NCBI GenBank assembly: GCA_032988165.1
Contig: JANTQF010000066.1
Location: 78,799-142,798, forward strand
DNA length: 64,000 bases
DNA from: Emmonsiellopsis sp. PD_33
Lineage: Eukaryota > Ascomycota > Eurotiomycetes > Onygenales > Ajellomycetaceae
Direction of reading: 5' to 3'
Part shown: positions 1 to 10,512 of the stretch, piece after piece
How the letters are laid out: each line of letters begins with the position of its first letter
Numbering within the stretch: position 1 is the first letter of the stretch
The notes under the pieces: generated by a model
Told to the model about the DNA's origin: nothing
The model's input: the letters and a program-made list of their open reading frames with translations, nothing else
The model's database searches: none
Made by a program: the position numbers and the translations under genes

Positions 1-1618
1 TGGATCCCGCGATCAGGAGGAGCAACCCCACATTGCGCAATCTATTTGGATTGGATATTCACAGATCCTTTGACAAATGGTGGTTCATGACCGTGCCAAA
101 GGATTCTGGGGGTTAATCATGGTGACTTGGCATATTTTTACCCTCAATCCTGACGGGTCAACCGGCCACCAGCTTGGAAATGATGCAACAAATATTGCAC
201 CAGGAAACTACATAATTCTGGGCCCCAATATGTTGTACAGCATACAGCATTGTTTTAACAATCTGCCCTGTTAACATGAAGCTAGACGGACTTCCCCTTG
301 CCATCTTTCCCTCCCATAATCTACCCTACTGGAGACATCTGGAGCCTTGATTTTGGTGATTCAACATTATGGAACTGAAAATGCCAACAGCATTACCACT
401 GAGAATGACACTTCTCATAAATTATACCTGTTGCGATTGATGTAGTGAGCCGGTATGGGTATTCTGAGCTATGTCAAAGATATTTTCCTTCCATCCTTGA
501 GTGAAATGGATAAACACAGTCACTTACCCCATTTCATCAGCTTCTTCCACCCAGACGGAGATACCCACTGAAGCCCTGGAAAGAGCCAGTCATGAGCAAT
601 GACCTTACAGAAAGAGACGAACTGGTTGACGAAAATGTTAGTCAACATAATAGGATAGTCTACAGTAGAGGCTAGTTCTCTATCAAACTGTCTACACCAT
701 GAAAGCCAAACCTCCTCCATGGATGGAGTCAACCGCTGCTCGAGTTATGTTAATGATATCATAATGTGTTGCTCTGTGTGTACCCCCGCATTTTCTAAGT
801 TCCATTTCCTTGATTGTTTCCTGTTTATTTAAAGAAATGAAAATCGCGTCATAGGTTGAAGTTTCATTGACATGGAAATCTGGACGCCTGGTACCAGAAA
901 CCATTCTTGATCACTTTATGTGATATTTTCAGGGGCTATTTGGTAGCTCACAGCGGAACCACAACTTAAAATGTTAACTTACCAAAGGCATTCTTCCAAA
1001 ATGCCGTCATTTCGTTTGTGATATTTTATTTTTGAAGAACGCTTATTTTGAGTCAGCGATGAGCGATGTTTTCTTTAAATCCCCTCGACCTTTCGAGGGT
1101 TTTCCTGTCCTCCTTCTCTGCTTCCTTTCTTCACTACCATCATCACTGCCTTATCTCGTATCTTCTAGGATATCAGGATTCATACCTTCCCATAGCCACT
1201 GTCACTATTAAAAACAAGCAGTTACTGCTTGCACTTCATATTGATCCTTGATTATTTGATTTCTATACGGTTCTATTATACTGTTCGTGCCCCATTTCCC
1301 CTGACCACCTTCAAACGAATCATTTCCCTAACTGACCCTAGCAGCTAGCTATCGATCCATATCTCGAGATATCAGAATACATACACCCCTTTTCACTCGT
1401 CCTTCCCCTATTTATTCAACGGGGCAAAACAAGGTCAGTGAACACATCACCTTCCCAGAACTTGTCCGGTGTTTCCCATATCCCGTCAGTCACTTCCTTC
1501 TCCTTGCATACACCTACCTCCCCTTGATATCCTTCCCTCAAATATAAGGGATCACACAGGATATCCATTTCCTGTATCATTTCGTATACCTAATACCTCA
1601 TCCAGACGAACAAAAAAC
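1..1618. other. intergenic, no gene recognised
   Basis: All open frames here are short and resemble no family I know. The last 300 bases are pyrimidine-rich and probably hold the promoter and 5' leader of the plus-strand gene starting at 1619. Confidence 0.5.
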
Positions 1619-2077
1619 ATGGCACCCCCAAAGGAAAAAGACCGCCCCATCCCCTTCGATGCCAACCTGGGCATCTTCAACGAGAGGACGGGGATGTACG
1701 AGACCCCGGCACCAAAGCCAAAGCCAGAAAAGGCTTCCTCCTCCTCCACCGCTTCCCCCAGCCCAGCAACAACCGACAGAGTGCCCACGATCTTCGACAA
1801 GGGCTATGACAAGTACGCCAGAAGCGAGGCACGGCGTCGTTTGTCCCCGTCAAAGGGGACGCAGGCAAAGCGGGAATCAACGTCCGCACCCGCACCCGCA
1901 CCCGCACCCGCACCCCCACCGTTGCCCCGGCCCCAGTCCTCGCCGGCCCGTCCTGTCGTAGTAGCAGCAGCCGCTACGAAACCTCGTCCCGCAAAGGTCG
2001 TCAAGCGGGTTGTGGGTCCGAATGTGCCGAAGACTTGGTTCAACGATATGTTTGGGGTGAAGGGGAAAGCTAAGTAG
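1619..2077 (+). CDS. small basic Pro/Ala-rich hypothetical protein
   Basis: Single exon, 152 aa. The start is the ATG at 1619 (MAPPKEKDRPIPFD), not an upstream in-frame codon: the 50 codons before it read like a leader and the ATG context (aaaacATGgc) is good. A conserved-looking N-terminal stretch (PIPFDANLGIFNERTGMYETP, residues about 11-31) is followed by a Pro/Lys/Ser-rich linker, a run of PA dipeptides coded by a CACCCG hexanucleotide microsatellite (about 1888-1918), and a basic C-terminus ending VPKTWFNDMFGVKGKAK. There is no signal peptide or membrane segment. The ordered ends around a disordered middle suggest a small adaptor or nucleic-acid-associated protein, but I do not recognise the family and assign no function. 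Confidence 0.7.
   Translation: MAPPKEKDRPIPFDANLGIFNERTGMYETPAPKPKPEKASSSSTASPSPATTDRVPTIFDKGYDKYARSEARRRLSPSKGTQAKRESTSAPAPAPAPAPPPLPRPQSSPARPVVVAAAATKPRPAKVVKRVVGPNVPKTWFNDMFGVKGKAK
1887..1919. repeat. CACCCG hexanucleotide microsatellite inside a coding region
   Basis: About five tandem copies of a CACCCG unit encode alternating Pro-Ala. The unit keeps frame, so changes in copy number would only lengthen or shorten the PA run. Confidence 0.8.
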
Positions 2078-3233
2078 GGTAGTTGGGTAGTGAGTTGTTG
2101 GAAAGGGTCATGGTGGAGAGTGGTTAGTGTTGATATCCTTTTTTTCAATGGTGATTTTCTAATAACTTTTTTAATAGGACATCCCATTCTTTATTAGAAT
2201 GCTGGACTTCGGGTTTTGTTGGTGACCCGGAAGCAGAGAGGAGCACATGGGAAGGGGTTCCAAAGCGCCCAGGAGACAGTGATAGGGAGGTATGGCAGGC
2301 AAAGCTGCCAGCACTTTTTACTGGGAATGTGTCATGATACTACGAGGAGATTGCGGAGGGACGGGAGGTTCTTGTTTGGGTTTTTGGTTTCTTGGTTTCT
2401 TGGTTGTTTTATTGCTTGATATTTCGTGGAGTCCAATTTTAAGGGGGTTAGAGCTCTTGGATACTACGAGCCATGTACGGTGTATGTATGGAGTTTTGGT
2501 GTTTCCGGGAATATTTAACTAGAATGCAAGATTTCAATATCTCAATCTATGCATACAAACACTCTCAAATCCAAATCCAAATAACCACTATATATACATC
2601 CAGATATCTTCCCGCCGTCGGCGTGTTTTGTCCACACGGCAGCCACAACCCTATCCCCAACCCGCGGAAGGCGCTGTTGTCCGCCCCGTCCGGGTCCGCC
2701 TTCCTGCTCAGGGGCCCCCTATCCCGCGCCTTCCCAACTCCTCGAAATGACAACAACGGAAACACATAAATCTCCCGCCGTTTGTTTTTCTTCTTCTTCT
2801 TCTTTTCTCTTCTCTTCTCCATACCATATACTATTCATTCGCTCGGTATATCTTTCGTTATATATCTCTTTCATTCGTTCGTTTACTCTGACGTGATAGT
2901 TATTATCTGCAACTGCGCAGTATCGACATCCACCTCCTGGTTTCAATCTCAATAGTCTAGGACCAGCTGCGTTTGTTCTTCTCTTTCTGCCTTTTACTAT
3001 ACATTCATTCCCCTTCATCTTCGAGTCAACGCTATCTTGAAAGACAAGGCCAAATATCTCGACGTCGGGAGAAGGTTAAACAGGATCAAACCTCTCTTCC
3101 TGATCTACTAGCATGTAAGTCCCCCCCCTTTGGCCAGCATTTGCACATTACTATAGATTCTCACGTCCATTTCCTCAATCTAGCCTTCTGTATTTGAAAC
3201 CTTCGATAAAAAAAAACCGCAGACACTATCGCC
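2078..3233. other. intergenic and 5' leader with a probable leader intron
   Basis: No credible coding sequence. Near the downstream gene there is a consensus donor (GTAAGT at 3115) and a possible acceptor (CAG ending near 3221), so the leader of the 3234 gene may carry an intron of roughly 107 nt. A TATATATA stretch lies near 2590. Confidence 0.4.
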
Positions 3234-4592
3234 ATGCCGAAAGACAAGAAAGCAGCCCTTCGTGCCTACTTCAGAGGCGTGTTTTGCTGTGGTTTTTGTA
3301 GCAATCAGCCAGACGTTGATGTGCAACTGGAGGAACGGACTAGAGGTCGCAAACCTGAGGATGAGCAACCACAGGGGCCTGCGCCACCACCAGGCCCTGC
3401 GCAACAACAAGAGCCTGCGCAACAACAAGAGCCTGCGCAACCACCAGGGCCTGCGCAACAGCAAGGGCCTGCGCAACAACAAGAGCCTGCGCAACAACAA
3501 GAGCATGCGCAACAGCAAGGGCCTGCGCATCAACAAGGGGAATCCGCAGCAAGTTCCAGTACCCAAGTTGGTCCAGGTTCTCCGGCTGCCCAAGCCGCTG
3601 GAGCCGCACTTTATGGGAGAAGGGAACACCCTCAACAGCCTCAACAACAGGTACAAGCCGAAAGCCCACAATTTAGTTCCAGAGTTCTGAGTCTAGGAAA
3701 GACTTTACGTGGGCCGCCACGTGGACCGAGAAATAGTAGCCATCGAGAGACAATTACGGAACGCAGGAACAGGAAACAGGAACCCAGTTCGAGTTCCCAA
3801 GTACCACAGTCTTCAGGAGAGGAGGCAGTCGCCGGGCCTTCAAAGCCTCAGGGTTCAACCAGCTCTCCGCCTCTATCAAAAACGTGCAAGGATCAAGCTG
3901 GGGTAAAGCACACCAGCTCCAAAGATGAAATAAGCGTATACCGATTCGATGGCTCTGAGCCTGGGGCATGCGCCACCGAAACAACCAGTACAGTCACCGC
4001 CGTGGAGCGCAGAAGATCAGCAGAATTTGTCGCCTTCACCAGTGCAGTATGGCCTATAGTAAGATCGTTTGTTGTCAGTGTCCGACCCGCACCAGCAGTG
4101 ATACCTGAGGATTTCGATATCCCTACAGCTATCAAAGCACTCGAACGCTTACGGCCTAGAGTCTTACTCGAGGACGACGATCTAAAACATATCCTCCAGG
4201 GGAAAGATGGTCTCGGTGAGCGCGTACTGGGATTTTTCACATCCACCAATATTATTTCCGAATGGATAGGGAGCATGGAAATGGAACAAGAGGACAGGGC
4301 TGAAATCCGGGAAATTCTGACCCAGCTTGGAGCCTTCCTAGTTGGCCTCAACGCCTGGACAAAAAGGATGAGCGAGGTCGAAAAGGCTGCCGACACCGAG
4401 GAGCTCAGACTGGCCAAGTGGGCTTTCGATATATGGCTCGAGAAGGCGGACGCTGAGGCGATTTCGATAGACGAACGGATAAGATGGTTTATACACAGGC
4501 GGGAGATCCCAACTGAAGACCCGGATCCTTCGGATATTAAATTAAGCACAGGAGAGCCGCGGTTACCGAGTTCTGGGAGGTTAGAAAATTGA
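3234..4592 (+). CDS. orphan protein with QQQ(E/G)PA repeats
   Basis: Single exon as read, 452 aa, starting MPKDKKAALRAYF. The N-terminus has a short Cys-rich patch (FCCGFC, about residues 18-23). Residues about 48-101 are hexapeptide repeats of the QQQEPA/QQQGPA type coded by an 18-bp minisatellite. Next comes a Ser/Gln/Pro-rich disordered region. The C-terminal third (about residues 290-435) is rich in Leu, Glu and Ala and probably alpha-helical (for example DIPTAIKALERLRPR and a later ILTQLGAFLVGLNAW). No signal peptide or long membrane segment. The Cys patch could be a palmitoylation site, but that is a guess. Family and function are not recognised. Open frame length and the folded-looking C-terminal region support a real gene. 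Confidence 0.65.
   Translation: MPKDKKAALRAYFRGVFCCGFCSNQPDVDVQLEERTRGRKPEDEQPQGPAPPPGPAQQQEPAQQQEPAQPPGPAQQQGPAQQQEPAQQQEHAQQQGPAHQQGESAASSSTQVGPGSPAAQAAGAALYGRREHPQQPQQQVQAESPQFSSRVLSLGKTLRGPPRGPRNSSHRETITERRNRKQEPSSSSQVPQSSGEEAVAGPSKPQGSTSSPPLSKTCKDQAGVKHTSSKDEISVYRFDGSEPGACATETTSTVTAVERRRSAEFVAFTSAVWPIVRSFVVSVRPAPAVIPEDFDIPTAIKALERLRPRVLLEDDDLKHILQGKDGLGERVLGFFTSTNIISEWIGSMEMEQEDRAEIREILTQLGAFLVGLNAWTKRMSEVEKAADTEELRLAKWAFDIWLEKADAEAISIDERIRWFIHRREIPTEDPDPSDIKLSTGEPRLPSSGRLEN
3376..3537. repeat. 18-bp coding minisatellite, about nine units
   Basis: Nine consecutive 18-base units related to ggcctgcgcaacaacaag. Each encodes a hexapeptide around P-A-Q-Q-Q-(E/G), with point variants such as CAA to CCA and GAG to GGG. 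The unit is a multiple of three, so length variation keeps frame. Confidence 0.9.
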
Positions 4593-5346
4593 GAGATCAG
4601 ACAACTTTCAGCGACGACGACCCAGCGGTCCCAATGCCCTGGAGAAGGCTAACTAGCGGATGTGGTAGTTGGTCAATGGCAAAATTGAATCTGAATATGG
4701 AGTGGGGTGTAATGGGTTGATTGAACGCTTTTGTTATCGTTTGTTTGACGCCATTCCTGCTTTTTCTTTTTCCTTTGCTTTTCTTTTCTTTGGTTATCTT
4801 TTCTTTCTCTTTTTTCCTTTTTGTTTTTGTACGTTAAATCCATTCAACAAATTTGCCAGTCAGTCTTTCAGCAGCTAGGTATTTTACACATCAATCTTTA
4901 TATTCCGCCGGGAGGCCAAGAAGTCCATATTAATTTCCTATCGAAGCTACGCCGGCGGCAATGGGCGGTCAATTCCCAGGAAGCCGGATGTTGACATCAC
5001 AGTGGTGCCCACAAGACGACATGATGGTAATAACAGATGAAACATGTAACTTAGTTAACTAGTAGCGAGTCCGTGATCACAAGCGGGGAGGGGCATATCA
5101 AAAAAATTCAACGCGGGCTGGGACTGTTGGGGCGTCACAACATGTACTAGTTAACAATCGTTCGTCTCTTGGATTTGAATAGAATTAACCCTATTAAGTT
5201 AAAGTTAACGAGGGAGACATCATCAATCCAACGGCGTGGATACTATTTATCTATCTATGCCTTCATCAAACTCCCCTTCCCCTTTCCTCAACGCACACAC
5301 ACACCGGCACCATCAACGCCATGTCTCTACCCGCTCCAAGGCCAAT
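4593..5346. other. intergenic with a polypyrimidine tract
   Basis: Bases about 4757-4826 are almost entirely C/T and may lie in the 3' end region of the upstream gene. A short inverted repeat, GTTAACTAGTA at 5053-5063 and its complement at 5146-5156, lies further on. No coding sequence seen. Confidence 0.5.
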
Positions 5347-7167
5347 CTATAGCATATATTTAAACAACGGCGACCGATCCCCCATAACCTGCAGCTGCTC
5401 ATCGGTATACTTCTCCCTCACCTCCGCCTCGCTCATCTTCGCCCTTCGCTTGTTAATCGTCGTAAACAGAAACTCCAGCGTCAGCGCCGCCACCACGCCC
5501 GCACTCGCAAACGCAAACGACGCCCCAAATCCAGTCGGGTACTTGGGCTTCTCGGCCTCCAGGTAGATGAAGGAGCCGGGGATGCCGCCGCAGTTGCCCA
5601 GGGCGATCATGAAGGCGATGCCCATCTGCCGCTTGCGCTCGCCGGCCAGATTGTTTAGCGTCCATGCGTTGGTCGCGGGAAGGATGGGGTAGAAGCCTAG
5701 ACAGGCGAGCACGACGGCGAAGTAGCAGACGGGGATGTTATCCTTGATCTCGGCGGCTTTGGAGAAGAGGATGGAGAAGCCGACAATCACGGCTAGCTGG
5801 CCGCAGACGATCGTGGGCATGCGCCACCGGAATTTGTCGGCGAAGATCGAGGAGACGTACGCGGATATCGCGCCGCCGACGTAGGGGGGGATGGTGAGGA
5901 GTTGCGCGTTTGCGGACGTGTAGCCCATGTTCTTGATGATTTGGGGCATGGTGAATTTGAGACCGTAGTTGGGCACGGCGTTGGACCAGAAGTTTAGAAC
6001 CTGTAGGTAGAGTTGCCAGTCCGTCACGACGGTGTAGAGGGTCTTCCAGTCGAACTTGTTGGCGCCCTCGTGGACGACGACGACGCCGCGGTGGGCTTTC
6101 ATGCGGAGTTCTAGGTAGCGGATCTCTTCTGGCTCCAGCCAGCGGGTGGAGAGGGCGGGGCTATCGACGAGGATGAAGAAGCAGGCCACGCCGAGGACGA
6201 TGGAGGCGGCGCCCTCGACGAGGAAGATCCAGCGCCAGCCCTCGAGGCCTCCGATGCCGTCGAGTTTGGCGAGGCCGAAGGCGAGAAGGCCGGAGAAGGC
6301 GCCGGCGAGAGAGCTGGCGGAGTAGAAGATGGCGAGCCGCGTTTGGGTCTCGTGCGGGAGGTACCAGCGGGAAATCGTCCAGACGGCGCCGGGGAAGAAG
6401 CCTGCTCTGTTTTTTTTAGATCTTGTTAGCAGAGGTTCATCGAGCAGCTGGAGGGGAACTGGGAGCTCACTCAAAAACACCAAGCGCGAACCGAGTAGCT
6501 ACAAGACCGCCGAAGTTTTTGACGGTGCATGTAAGGGTCATAACAACGCCCCAGCCAAGGGTCAAAATTCCGATCCACGTGGATGGTCGTTTGAATCTAC
6601 CGAGGACAATGTTGCTGGGTAGCTCTACATAAACGGTGCATTAGTAGCTGTATTAGATGTAAAAGAACAGGGGTCGCTTACCAAAGAGCACATATGGGAC
6701 GAAGAAAATTGCTAGGGCGATATTATATTGCGTCCCGGACAAATTCAGATCTTCCATAAGGCCCTCAATTTTGGCATTGCCTACATCAGTCAGCCGCCTG
6801 CCCTTCCATCCATCGAATCACATCTGTTGTGTTGGGCAATCATCTATGAGCATGACTCACCGATATTCGCCCGGTCGATGTATGCACAAAGATAAAGAAT
6901 CATCAGCACTGGAGGCAACCTCCAGTCAATCTATTGAGTAAAATATTAGCGATCCGTATTTACATGCACGGTGGGCAAGGGGAATTCAATTAATACCTTG
7001 CGAATGCATTTATTCCTCTGCTCGTCCGTGAAATTTGCAAGGAACAACGCATCATCGGGTGACAGTCCAGCTTTCATATATGTTTCTTCGAGACTGGTTC
7101 CCGTTTCAGCAAGCTTCTCGACCGAACTGTCCTCCACCTCCTGGACCTCTGATTTAGAAACAGTCAT
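5347..7167 (-). CDS. MFS permease of the DAL5/TNA1 (anion:cation symporter) family
   Basis: Five exons on the minus strand: 7167-6997, 6930-6861, 6780-6682, 6624-6471 and 6406-5347, giving 517 aa, the usual family size. All introns are 56-81 nt with GT..AG ends, and the phases join cleanly. The cytosolic N-terminus is followed by the first helix (IDWRLPPVLMILYLCAYIDR) with the ANIGNAK motif characteristic of fungal DAL5-type carriers. Later come ARFALGVFE-like and AGFFPGAVWTISRWY segments and the GWRWIFLVEG loop, all diagnostic of the allantoate/nicotinate/pantothenate permease group. It should be a plasma-membrane symporter with 12 helices taking up a small organic anion or vitamin. The exact substrate cannot be read from sequence. 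It stands alone, with a gene-poor region upstream. Confidence 0.92.
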
Positions 7168-10100
7168 GGTGCCGAATGAATGAGCAGGTACTTTGCAAGG
7201 TTAAATTTGGCCGGCTGTAGAAGACCTTGCTCCTTTTTGTTTTTGCAGCCTGGAGGACGTTCGGGCAAGCGATGAACGACACCGCAGTCTCTCATATATT
7301 ATTTTTTTGGGCCGGCTTGCCAACTTTCCCCAGACTCAAACCAGAGACGGCTGCGGGGTAAACGACGGCCTTACCCCGAAATCTTGAAAACCGGGGTAGC
7401 TAACTAGCTAGTAAGCCGATAAAGGCTTGGCTAGTTAGATCTCAGCGGAATGTGAATGGGAAAAACCTGCTGCAAACCTTGGGGAATCAAAATTGAAAGC
7501 CCATGCCGAGGATCTACCCCTTCGGACTATGCAGAGCGATGAAGCGTAACGCATCGTTTGAATCATGGATATCTTTCTCCCAAAAATGTTCAATTCCGTT
7601 CCTCCTGTTTGCACCTTCATGAAGGCCCCAGAGGGCGGAAAGGCTCCGGGAAGCAAAAAATATGGGGAAGAACTCTTGTCAGGCAGGTTTACCGAATATG
7701 GAGCCAGAATATTTTATGTCGGCTTTGAGGATTCGGCTCCTAGGTGCCAAGATAGTCATAGTGCCGGCTACTTGGGTTCCAGCGCCACAAAGACCGGGAT
7801 TCGGGATGTCCTCCAGGACCCCCAAAGCCTACTAATCATTCTTCGTAACAGTGTATCAGAACCTACCCATGGAAATTCGTCCATGGTAGCAGGTAAAAAC
7901 TGATCGTATCTTGGGATATTGGAGCCCAAAGGGGGAAGAAACAGAGCCTGCAGAGAAGGCAGTTTCTCGAACATCAAGAGTGGGGAACTCCCCCACGCTC
8001 CCAAGATATCCACATGGTAGAGATAATGGGGTATTTAGGTGATCGGCCAGTGGTTTCGAAGCTAAGGCGAGCAGTAAGCACCGTTCATCCCGCACAATCG
8101 CGGACAGACCCCGAGACCCAGAAAGCCGGCACAGTGGCAGGTATCGGGCTGGGAAATAGTATTGCCAAGAGCAGGAATTGCCGATCGGCATATCTCGAGG
8201 CCAGTCGTGGTGTCATGTTGCGTCCGACAGCCCTCGGAAAGTTAAGATATCATGGGCGTGGACAAATTCAAACACTGGCAGCCACAGGTAAGGGTGATTG
8301 TCTTGGAGGACAACGGGGATTTCTTGCGTGCGGCCAACGCAGAGACCAGCAGGCAGCGGTTTCATTCCGAAGCAGACGTGCCTTGATGATGTCTTGCAAG
8401 TCCGGGGTAATGGCCGTCCCAATCCTCATTGCGGGAGTCTGGGGCAAGACAAAAAAGGGGTCAGGGGTTGAGTGAGGTTCGTTCGGGCCGCCAAGACCCG
8501 ATCACTTAGCCGAGGAATAGCTAACTAAGCGAACCGAAGCCGACCTCCCCTCTGCATCTTTCGACAACATTGAACAGCGGCATCTCGCCGAACCATGAAG
8601 CCCATCTGCCATCGCGAATGGCATGTTGATGGTGTTGCTGCCATGAAAGACCTAGAATCGTCAACCTTGAACAGCTCGAACCGGCTGCCTCAGATCTTCC
8701 CCAGCCCAACGGTGCGACCAGTCGAGATGCCCATCCAGATACCAAGCCAGATCGCTACTCCTGAATGCCGCCCAGATCGGCGATCATATCTTGAGCTTTC
8801 ACGACTTTGGACATAGCTGTGCAGGCGCTGAATACACAATGGCCGTGAGGTACTCCAACAGCTTATTCCGGAAGCTCGAGCACGGATCACAAGTTCATGA
8901 TTGACGGCATGGCCATGAGGCGCCCATCCCATCCGCGTAAGGCTATCCATGGATTTGGAAGGACGTCATATGTGTTGACGAAGTTTTCTTCGTCTCCCTT
9001 CCCAACCCCACCATTCAGTTGGTGGACTAATTATCTTCTCCTGTCCAATAGCTTTGGGTCCCGTGGTTAAGACAAACGAGCCTGGGCACCCAATAAGAGG
9101 ATATGTTTCTGGTCGACTGTTGTATTTCTGCTTTGGTTAAATTCACATCTCGTCTCATTTACAGAACCGGATTGTGCAACCCGCAGCACCACCACCTCTC
9201 TGAGACAGAACTTCCCACAGGTTGCTATGGCTACAAATCAATTCACTGGCGCTGAGACCGAATGTCCAGGTGCTATCGTATGACTCGGACTTGCATATGC
9301 ATTTGGTGGAACCAACATGTACATTTGTGTACATGTACATGTACCATTTCCCCTCGACAATTTTCGAATCGTGGGAAACAACATTTTTCTTATTTGAGAA
9401 GCTGGGAACCACGTTGCTGCATCAACCGTCTAACATTTCTTTTTACGACAAAGGTTTCATACCGCTAGAATTTGGTTGTTAATGCCAACCTGACATTTTC
9501 GAATACGACAGCAATTCAGGAGGTGAGGGCTATGACAAATTCGCGATTCATTGTTTTAGAACTCGTCTCGGACCTCCCACACGAGCTATTCTCGTGCCAC
9601 TCTGTTCTCTCCGGTCAGGCTGACTTGACCGCTTGGGATGGGAGCAAAAGGGCCAATATGTTATATTTGCCCGCACTATAACCCTTCAACCACGGCTTGA
9701 CATATCTCCCCTACTCCGTTTCGTGTCGGCCTCAGTTATCCACGGGTTCAAACGCTTTCCGCATGACACGAGCATTCAGCGAAAGCCAAGCGGTGTTGTA
9801 CGTATGGTATCGAATCGCCGCTTGCATACTGCTACTGCTTGTACGGTTTCGTAAGCCTCATGGGACACGGAAATAGCACCTTTCTTGTCGGGTTGCCGTT
9901 TCCTCCTAAGCACTCTCGATCAGGGGATGTCATGTCTTTGGAGAAACTCCCGTGTAGATGATTTAGTGTGTCGTGAGGAATCTCGCATGTCCAGAAAAGG
10001 ATTATCGGTGGCTTGAATGTCTCATCCATTATGCCGTTTAGTATTCCGATGCCTCGTGTTGTTTTTCCTCGACTCAGATTCCTCGCTTTGGTATCCAATA

Positions 10101-10512
10101 TGTTTCGATTTCCACGAGGCTTCTGTTCAGCTCTTCTGCGCGCCCTTCCGAACTTCAGAAGGTTCGTTTCTCTTGTACTACTTTATCTTTGCTTCTCGCC
10201 GTGGAAGAGTCTCGCAATGTCGTCCATTTCTGTACTTTCCGTGTCAGCCAGCTTGACTATGTCTCCTCCAGGCAGTCTCCGTTTGATAATAAAAGAGTAC
10301 ATATTGACGCATGCCCCCGCACATCCAACATCCATGGCATTTTTGCTCCTCCATGACAAGCCTCGTCTCTACTTTTTCTACAGTAAATTTTCCTATCCCG
10401 CGCTAGTATCTCTCTCGAGAACTATTTTCTATCGTTGAACAATACTATTCCGCTCATATTTTTCTGCACGGACTACATTTTTCCTAGTTGTTGTTATTGA
10501 TCAACTTTCGAC
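7168..10512. other. gene-less 3.3-kb region with small inverted repeats
   Basis: I found no family I recognise on either strand. Longest frames are about 110-150 codons with arginine-rich, shadow-like composition. Two hairpins lie close together: TACCCCG..CGGGGTA (about 7371-7398) and CTAACTAGC..GGCTAGTTAG (about 7397-7437). A related AGCTAACTAAG occurs near 8520. The region may contain decayed mobile-element DNA, but no transposase remnant is legible. The last few hundred bases should hold the laccase promoter. Confidence 0.4.

Noticed and set aside
8014..8475. 153-codon open frame in the gene-less region
   Set aside because: Composition is Arg/Gly-rich without domain pattern, no splice-supported extension and no recognisable product; antisense frames of similar length exist at the same place.
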